64,000 nucleotides of DNA, from positions 97,705 through 161,704 of the IMG/VR virus record IMGVR_UViG_3300020394_000003; one strand, written 5' to 3'. The notes under the pieces are model-generated. The model saw only the letters and a program-made list of their open reading frames with translations, was not told the DNA's origin and did no database searches. Origin of the DNA: a virus. Below are positions 58,434 through 64,000 of the stretch, piece by piece (position 1 is the first letter of the stretch; every line of letters begins with the position of its first letter). A program made the position numbers and the translations under genes.

Positions 58434-61400
58434 AGCCTACAAAAAACAACACTATCCCTTTCGTAAACCTTCATGCTCATAGCGTTGCAGGATCAATTTT
58501 TGACGCTATTGGTTTCCCGCAAGATCATATGGATTTTGCGTATGAGAATGGGTCTGAGGCCTTGGCGCTAACCGACCATGGCAATATGAACGGACTGGCA
58601 TATCAGGTTCTTCATGCTCGTCGCATGGAATCGGAAGGTAAAAGCTTCAAGCCAATTTATGGAGTAGAGGCTTATTTTATTCCATCTTTGAATGAATGGC
58701 GCACCGAATACGCCAAGGTCATGGAAGACAAAAAGAAAGCACGCGAAGCAATCAAAGGCAAGCAATCTGGTGCAACGGTAGAGGACTCATCAGAATCTAA
58801 GCGTGCTATTAATAATGTGCTTAAGCGCCGTAGTCATTTGATTCTGCTAGCACAAAATCAGACTGGACTTAATAACATCTTCAAGCTAGTCTCAGAAAGC
58901 TACAAAGAGGAGAATTTTTACCGATATCCACGAATTGATTACGCTTTGTTGGAAAAATATAATGAAGGCATCATTGCTGCATCTGCATGTTTGGGCGGGG
59001 TGTATGCTGGTGATTATTGGCGCGCTGGCGAATATGACGCAGACGGTAATCGTACAGGGACAGATATGGACGCGGCACTAGATGCAATGCGCGAAACAAC
59101 AATGCGCATGCAGTCGATCTTTGGGGACCGGTGGTATGGAGAATTGCAATGGAACAACATCAAGGAACAGCATGAGCTGAATAACCTGATTATCCAGATT
59201 GCAAATGAATTCGACATGGAACTTATCTCTACCGCTGATAGCCATTATCCAAACCCGAATGCTTGGAAAGACAGGGAGCTTTACAATCGACTAGGCTGGC
59301 TTGGAAAAGGCCGACCAGCGTGGGCGGAAGAAGACTCAGATTTGCCGGTTGATGTAGACGAGATCGGTTACGAGCTTTACCCTAAGAACGGTGATCAAAT
59401 GTGGGAGTCGTATAAAAAGTATTCTAAATCTTGCAAATTTGAGTACGAAGATGAACTAGTACTTCGCTCGATTGAAAATACCCACAAGATTGCAACCCAG
59501 AGAATCGAGCAGTTCTATCCTGATAACACGGTTCGCCTGCCAGATTTTGTTGTGCCTGTTGGAATGACGGCTACTCAGGCGCTGATCAAGTTGTCGATGG
59601 ATGGCTTGAACGAGATGGGTTATGCTGACAATGAAGAGTATGTTTCTAGGCTCAAGCACGAACTTCAGGTTATTGACGAGCGAGGCTTCTCTAAATATTT
59701 CTTGACAATGAAAGCTATTTCTGATAGAGCAACTGATTCCATGCTCTGTGGCCCGGGCCGCGGCTCTGCAGCCGGCTCGCTGGTTGCATACGTGCTGCGA
59801 ATCACGCAAGTAGATCCCATCAAATATGGCCTATTGTTCTCCCGCTTCCTGCGCTCAGACGCTACGGACTATCCTGATATCGACTATGATGTTGCCGACC
59901 CAATGGTACTGAAGGAACAGCTTATCGACGAGTGGGGTGAAGATACCGTTGCTCCGATCTCTAACTGGAATACGCTCCAGCTACGTTCACTCATCAAAGA
60001 TATTTCTAAGTTCTACGGTGTTGAATTCACTGAGGTTAACAAGGTAACATCTGTTATGATGTCGGAAGCAACACCGCTAGCAAAACAAAAGCATGGCATC
60101 AAGGCGGGAATCTATGCCCCAACTTGGCAAGAAGTGGTTGAGTTTAGCCCGACGCTTCGCACCTTCCTTGAAACTTATCCAGATATCAAGACCCACGTCG
60201 AAACTCTAGTCGGTCAGGTCCGAAGTTGCAGCCGTCATGCCGGCGGAGTCGTGGTGGCAGAAAATCTAGATCATCACATGCCACTGATCAACTCAGGTGG
60301 AGTTCGACAGACGCCATGGTCAGAAGGACAAAATGTCCGTCATCTAGAACCCATGGGCTTTATTAAGTTCGATTTGCTTGGCTTAGCCTCTCTCCGTATG
60401 ATCGATGGCGCAATCCGACAGATCTTAATTCGGCACCACGGTATCGAGCAGCCAACATTCGCTGATGTTAAAAGATACTACGACGAAAACCTGCACCCAG
60501 ATGTGATCAACTTGGACGACCAGAACGTTTACGAAGGTATCTTTCACAAGGGTAAGTGGGCAGGAGTATTCCAGTTTACGGAGGACGGAGCACAGAAATT
60601 CTGTGTCCGCGCCAAGCCGTGTAGTATTATTGATATTTCTGCTATTACCTCTATCTTCCGACCCGGACCCCTCTCGGCCGATGTTGACGACCAATATGTT
60701 GAAGCAAAGGAGCGACCGCAGTATATTAAGTATGTTCACCCGCTAGTTCAAGAGGTTACTGAAGAAACCTACGGCTTCTTGATCTTCCAAGAGCAGATTG
60801 CACTTTTAGCCCATAAACTTGGCAAGGATCTTAGTCTAGATGAAGGCAACAAGCTTCGCAAGCTGTTGACCAAGAAGGGTACTGGCAAGGGCGCCCGCGA
60901 GAAAAACAAGATTCACAAGAAGTTCATCGATGGTTGTGTGGAAAAGGGACTGCAGAAATCCACGGGCCAGCGCCTTTGGGAAACTTTTGAATACTTCTCT
61001 GGCTATGGTTTTAACAAGTCGCATGCCGTTTCCTACAGTATTCTGTCTTTCCAGTGTGCGTGGCTTTTGAATTACTATCCTGCTGAGTGGATGGCTGCTT
61101 TCCTCGACAAAGAGCCCGAGTCTCGCAAAGAGAAGGCTATTGGTATTGCCAAGAACTTTGGATTCGAAATTGAGCCTCTGAATGTAAATACATCTGGTAG
61201 AGTATGGGGCATTGATGAATCTGGCAAGACCCTAGTTCAGCCATTCAGTTCTATTAAGGGCCTAGGTGACGCAGCAATTGATCAGATTCTGAATAGTCGA
61301 CCTTTCGCTGTGGTTGAAGATTTCTTGTTTAATGACAAGATTTCGTATTCTAAATTGAACAAGAAAGCGTTAGACGTACTAATCAGATCCGAAGCACTAG

Positions 61401-61900
61401 ATTGCTTGATGGATGAACGGTTCACTGGGGCTAAACATTTTTGGTCTGCTGTTGCTGTCGACCGCCCTAAGAATAAGAAAAAGTTTCTAGAAAATTTAGA
61501 ACTTTATCGACCCGAGGGTGACTTTACTGAAGAGGAAAAGATTCAATCGATTGTTGATTTGACTGGCTCCTTCCCGATTAACCGCGTCGTCGACGAAGAC
61601 GTTATGGCCCGCCTAGAAGAAAAGATGATTCCACCTATTGGGGAATACGATCCAGATTTGCAGGTTACTTGGTTTATCCCACGCAAGATTACGCCGAAGA
61701 AAACAAAGAATGGTAAGCTATATTGGATTCTGGAGGTGACAGACACCACCAATTCTTTGACCAAAATTCGTTGTTGGGGTGTAAAGCCTGAAAAAGATAG
61801 GGTTTTGATGAATCGTCCTTATCTTGCGAAACTAGATTACAATGCACAATGGGGATTTAGCACACGTTCGATCATGCATAATTTTAGATTACTAGGATAG
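58430..61900 (+). CDS. dnaE: DNA polymerase III alpha subunit (DnaE-type)
   Basis: Family C replicative polymerase, 1156 residues as in E. coli DnaE (1160). The PHP domain begins with H15-A-H17-S and A-L-T-D-H-G-N-M-N-G, so the metal-binding His and Asp are in place. The palm shows G-P-G-R-G-S-A-A-G-S near 441 and the catalytic pair D483-I-D485 in Y-P-D-I-D-Y-D. The third aspartate is D648 in I-K-F-D-L-L-G-L. The fingers (HAGGVVV, KKGTGKGAR, GFNKSHAVSYS) are complete, and a C-terminal OB-like region follows. No family B polymerase is seen, so this is the likely replicase of an otherwise T4-like phage. Confidence 0.95.
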   Translation: MKPTKNNTIPFVNLHAHSVAGSIFDAIGFPQDHMDFAYENGSEALALTDHGNMNGLAYQVLHARRMESEGKSFKPIYGVEAYFIPSLNEWRTEYAKVMEDKKKAREAIKGKQSGATVEDSSESKRAINNVLKRRSHLILLAQNQTGLNNIFKLVSESYKEENFYRYPRIDYALLEKYNEGIIAASACLGGVYAGDYWRAGEYDADGNRTGTDMDAALDAMRETTMRMQSIFGDRWYGELQWNNIKEQHELNNLIIQIANEFDMELISTADSHYPNPNAWKDRELYNRLGWLGKGRPAWAEEDSDLPVDVDEIGYELYPKNGDQMWESYKKYSKSCKFEYEDELVLRSIENTHKIATQRIEQFYPDNTVRLPDFVVPVGMTATQALIKLSMDGLNEMGYADNEEYVSRLKHELQVIDERGFSKYFLTMKAISDRATDSMLCGPGRGSAAGSLVAYVLRITQVDPIKYGLLFSRFLRSDATDYPDIDYDVADPMVLKEQLIDEWGEDTVAPISNWNTLQLRSLIKDISKFYGVEFTEVNKVTSVMMSEATPLAKQKHGIKAGIYAPTWQEVVEFSPTLRTFLETYPDIKTHVETLVGQVRSCSRHAGGVVVAENLDHHMPLINSGGVRQTPWSEGQNVRHLEPMGFIKFDLLGLASLRMIDGAIRQILIRHHGIEQPTFADVKRYYDENLHPDVINLDDQNVYEGIFHKGKWAGVFQFTEDGAQKFCVRAKPCSIIDISAITSIFRPGPLSADVDDQYVEAKERPQYIKYVHPLVQEVTEETYGFLIFQEQIALLAHKLGKDLSLDEGNKLRKLLTKKGTGKGAREKNKIHKKFIDGCVEKGLQKSTGQRLWETFEYFSGYGFNKSHAVSYSILSFQCAWLLNYYPAEWMAAFLDKEPESRKEKAIGIAKNFGFEIEPLNVNTSGRVWGIDESGKTLVQPFSSIKGLGDAAIDQILNSRPFAVVEDFLFNDKISYSKLNKKALDVLIRSEALDCLMDERFTGAKHFWSAVAVDRPKNKKKFLENLELYRPEGDFTEEEKIQSIVDLTGSFPINRVVDEDVMARLEEKMIPPIGEYDPDLQVTWFIPRKITPKKTKNGKLYWILEVTDTTNSLTKIRCWGVKPEKDRVLMNRPYLAKLDYNAQWGFSTRSIMHNFRLLG

Positions 61901-61909
61901 TTAGTAAAG

Positions 61910-62380
61910 ATGAATAGATGGTTTACAGGCTCTGGGGAAGAAGTAAGTTTCGATAAACTCTTGCAAAGAGTCCGTCACCATGTGAGTGATAAAGGTACAG
62001 TGTATGTTGGTACTGACTCCTTTTTGACAAAAGATTGCTGTACCTTCTCGACAGCAATCGTGTTACATGGTGGAAATAATCAGGTAGGTGGATATTATTT
62101 TTTTACAAAGAATAAGTTTGGAAACAATTCTTTTAACACTTTAATTGTACGAGTGACAGAAGAGGTAAATTTGTCAGTACAGATGGCATTGAAAATTAGA
62201 CAACTGTGTCCGACCGCTAAGCTTGAGTTGCACATAGATGCTAGTCCTGCGGATGGCGGCAACGCCACAAGCCAATTTTCAGATATGTTAATTGGTTTTG
62301 CGAAGGGTGCAGGGTTTAATGTAAAGGTGAAGCCTGATGCTTTCGCTGCGGCATGCATCGCCGACAAACACTCTAAATAA
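61910..62380 (+). CDS. RNase H-fold YkuK-like protein
   Basis: A 156-residue protein matching DUF458/YkuK, predicted RNase H-like nucleases. It has V-Y-V-G-T-D36-S near the start with a following strand A-I-V-L-H-G-G, an acidic helix V-T-E-E (84-85), L-E-L-H-I-D110-A-S-P-A-D115 and a C-terminal D-A-F-A-A-A segment. The acidic residues could form the two-metal site. It follows dnaE by 9 bases and may process RNA primers or recombination intermediates; activity of the family is not well known. A late-type promoter follows it. Confidence 0.65.
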   Translation: MNRWFTGSGEEVSFDKLLQRVRHHVSDKGTVYVGTDSFLTKDCCTFSTAIVLHGGNNQVGGYYFFTKNKFGNNSFNTLIVRVTEEVNLSVQMALKIRQLCPTAKLELHIDASPADGGNATSQFSDMLIGFAKGAGFNVKVKPDAFAAACIADKHSK

Positions 62381-62401
62381 ACGAGCGATTCTATAAAAAA
62401 A

Positions 62402-62415
62402 TACTATTTATAAAT
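62402..62415 (+). promoter_or_regulatory. putative late promoter element
   Basis: TACTATTTATAAAT, 38 bases before the ATG at 62440. It is the only good copy in the replication half and switches back to late-type genes (the tagged small proteins). Confidence 0.55.
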
Positions 62416-62439
62416 GCACATTAATAGGAGTATCAAGAT

Positions 62440-62871
62440 ATGTTACTAACCGAAGATTTACTAAAGAGCATGATTCAAGAGATTCATGACGATTATTTAA
62501 CAAAGGTGCCCTCTTCCGTCGACGCCCCCGCATCCGACGAAGAGCTAGCAATGGACGCCCTCACTGATGAACTAGTGGATATCCAACTTGACATCCAAGA
62601 AGGGGTCAGCTTTATGGGCAAAGCAATGGACTACGAAGAATTTTTAAGTATTGTTGGGAATTATGTTATTAGTTATGAATCACGTAGAGGAGGTCAGCCA
62701 AATAAATATCTGAGAAAAGAAATCAAACAAGCGGTATCGGCCGCGCTTGCAGATGTACCCCAAATGATAGCGGATTCTGTTGCAGAAACTCTTGAAGATT
62801 ACATTGAAGATGATAGGTATGGCGGCTATGGTATGTCTGATTCGCCCGAAATGACCGGAGATTATAAATAA
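62440..62871 (+). CDS. small acidic protein with I-x-E N-terminal tag
   Basis: A 143-residue acidic protein. The N-terminus MLLTEDLLKSMIQE carries I12-Q-E14, like the other tagged genes although less basic. The body is helical, with a Tyr/Gly/Asp-rich end. It heads a late-promoter unit of four small proteins and touches the next gene by overlap. It might be an internal head protein cut by the gp21-like protease. Family unknown. Confidence 0.55.
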   Translation: MLLTEDLLKSMIQEIHDDYLTKVPSSVDAPASDEELAMDALTDELVDIQLDIQEGVSFMGKAMDYEEFLSIVGNYVISYESRRGGQPNKYLRKEIKQAVSAALADVPQMIADSVAETLEDYIEDDRYGGYGMSDSPEMTGDYK

Positions 62872-63191
62872 TGAAAATGAAAATTACCAGAAAACGCTTT
62901 TTAGAAATCCTTGAAGAAGAGTTACAAAATCAAATTCATGAAAAGAAAAATCATGAAAGAGAAAAGAACAACAGAGCACTAGCTTCAGCCGCAGAGGAGC
63001 CTGCAAAGATCAAGGGCAAGTTGATGGATGAGGGCGACGAGCACCCGGCACTGTATAGATCACGCGCCCTTGACGCAGTAGACACGCTTAGAGAACTTAT
63101 AGCTGATGTTGATTCCTCTGCCCTTCAGGAGAATGACATTGCTACAGCAGTAGAAGAATTAAAAGATAAATTGGAATATTACATGTCATGA
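62871..63191 (+). CDS. small charged protein with MKITRxxFLxILEEE tag
   Basis: A 106-residue, Glu/Lys-rich helical protein. Two Met codons (62871 and 62877) start it; the second begins the tag MKITRKRFLEILEEE with I11-L-E13. The rest is a basic then acidic helix pair (ALRE, DIATAVEELKDKLEYY). It overlaps both neighbours by a few bases. Probably an internal or core head protein by tag similarity; no family recognised. Confidence 0.55.
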   Translation: MKMKITRKRFLEILEEELQNQIHEKKNHEREKNNRALASAAEEPAKIKGKLMDEGDEHPALYRSRALDAVDTLRELIADVDSSALQENDIATAVEELKDKLEYYMS

Positions 63192-63679
63192 AAATTAGCA
63201 AACAAGAGTTAAGAAAAATTATTTCTGAAGAATTGGAGGTCATCCTTACTAATGAGGAAGTTGGCGAATTCTTCGGCGAAGAAGCCCGCCGGCAGCTTGA
63301 GGGTTCCGACCGCGGTGAAGGATCGATGGCCGTGAACCAACTCAGCAATATCAGTCAGATGGTTGGAGAGCTAGCTGATCTAGTAGACGATTCTGATGAT
63401 CTGGATGAATGGGTCGAATCGAAGATTACTAAAGCCCATGATTATCTAAACACGGTATTGAACCACCTCTCAGCCGAAGGAGTTGATCCAGACTTTATGC
63501 CTCTGAAAGAGGGCCTGTTTGACGAAACCGAAGAGCACCTAGAGGCCATCCACGCGATTGCAAAAGATTTGCCTCCCGAGCATCTTGCGTTGTTATCAAA
63601 GCAAATCGATGAGTTGGTAAAACAACTAGATGATGTCGCGGCTAGCCGACCAGCGCCACCACCAAGTGAAGACATTTAA
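63188..63679 (+). CDS. small acidic protein with MKISKxxLRxIISEE tag
   Basis: A 163-residue acidic protein. The tag MKISKQELRKIISEE (I12-S-E14) is followed by an amphipathic helical domain including DEWVESKITKAHDYLNTVL near 79-97, a segment seen in virion-associated small proteins of some marine T4-like phages as far as I recall. The end is Pro-rich. It overlaps the preceding gene (ATGA). Likely a virion or prohead protein processed at the tag; function unknown. Confidence 0.6.
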   Translation: MKISKQELRKIISEELEVILTNEEVGEFFGEEARRQLEGSDRGEGSMAVNQLSNISQMVGELADLVDDSDDLDEWVESKITKAHDYLNTVLNHLSAEGVDPDFMPLKEGLFDETEEHLEAIHAIAKDLPPEHLALLSKQIDELVKQLDDVAASRPAPPPSEDI

Positions 63680-63694
63680 AGGAGAACTAAACAA

Positions 63695-64000
63695 ATGAAG
63701 ATCAGTAAAGAACAACTTGAGAAAATCGTTGTCGAAGAGACTATTAAACAATTTGAGCAAAGAGGTCTAGATGAAGGCGTCGTTGACATGGACGGTGAAA
63801 CCATCGTTACTGGCCCTGACGGAGACGCTTCCCCTCTCGCCCGCGCAGGTGCAAGGCAGGATGATCTTCAGACCACTATGATGAAGGCCGCTATGGAAAT
63901 CAAAGACAACAAGCCCCAGCAGGCATACGAAACCTTACTGAGGGCACTCGCTGCAGCCGGCCTTGAGACTGAACGACTTCCCGGTCTTGAAGATGAGATG
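63695..64000 (+). CDS. small protein with MKISKxxLxKIVVEE tag, 3' partial
   Basis: The frame starts at ATG 63695 with GGAGA nearby and runs off the window after 102 codons. The tag is MKISKEQLEKIVVEE (V12-V-E14). After it come a Gly/Asp-rich stretch and an alpha-helical segment (DLQTTMMKAAMEIKDN). It is the fourth in a row of tagged genes, which makes a family cluster. The C-terminus is missing. Confidence 0.6.
   Translation, partial: MKISKEQLEKIVVEETIKQFEQRGLDEGVVDMDGETIVTGPDGDASPLARAGARQDDLQTTMMKAAMEIKDNKPQQAYETLLRALAAAGLETERLPGLEDEM

Overview
The window is a contiguous piece of a tailed-phage genome, with every gene I accept on the + strand. The head, neck, sheath and tube proteins follow the T4 (Myoviridae-type) plan: large terminase (gp17), portal (gp20), prohead protease (gp21), scaffold (gp22), major capsid protein (gp23), neck (gp13/gp14), sheath terminator (gp15), sheath (gp18), tube (gp19), gp26-like baseplate protein, tape measure and a gp53-like LysM protein. 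The replication genes depart from T4. The main polymerase is a bacterial DnaE-type (family C) enzyme, a second compact family A polymerase is present, and nucleotide metabolism uses B12-dependent NrdJ and flavin-dependent ThyX. This mix, plus a phage-encoded ribosomal protein bS21, GroES-like and ClpP-like proteins, fits an aquatic T4-like myovirus of a Gram-negative host (spanin-like and lipoprotein genes). No species or host can be named from the sequence alone.

Layout. (1) 1-2185: end of a gp46/SbcC recombination ATPase, possibly fused to a gp47-like nuclease. (2) 2200-3252: probable lysis cassette. (3) 3252-11397: packaging and prohead genes, including terminase, portal, protease and bS21. 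(4) 11475-21730: five adjacent fibre or surface proteins. (5) 21825-25909: scaffold, major capsid protein and accessory head proteins. (6) 25962-43318: neck, sheath, tube, tape measure and baseplate. (7) 43436-62380: replication, repair, nucleotide and protein-quality genes: family A polymerase, a possible FtsZ/tubulin-like protein, gp32-like SSB, UvsX, two His-rich lipoproteins, a deaminase, UvdE, FEN exonuclease, DnaB/gp41 helicase, NrdJ, GroES-like, ClpP-like, ThyX, a nucleotidyltransferase-like protein, DnaE and a YkuK-type RNase H fold. (8) 62440-64000: a run of small acidic proteins whose N-terminal tags resemble capsid-targeting signals.

Two regulatory grammars are visible. Structural operons are preceded by a recurrent element, TACTATTTATAAAA and variants, usually 25-80 bases before the first ATG; I read it as the late promoter. 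The replication region instead has near-consensus sigma-70 promoters (TTGACA-like, 17-base spacer, TATAAT-like). Strong hairpin terminators, two with a TTCG loop, end the fibre, capsid, head-accessory and gp26 units. No gene-free stretch exceeds 300 bases, and I saw no tRNA gene, CRISPR array or insertion sequence.

The most unusual points are a divergent FtsZ/tubulin-like protein next to the polymerase, a paralogous I-x-E N-terminal tag on at least seven small proteins, a possible frameshift joining gp26 to a 53-residue downstream frame, bS21 inside the head module, and a pair of His-rich lipoproteins under their own promoter.
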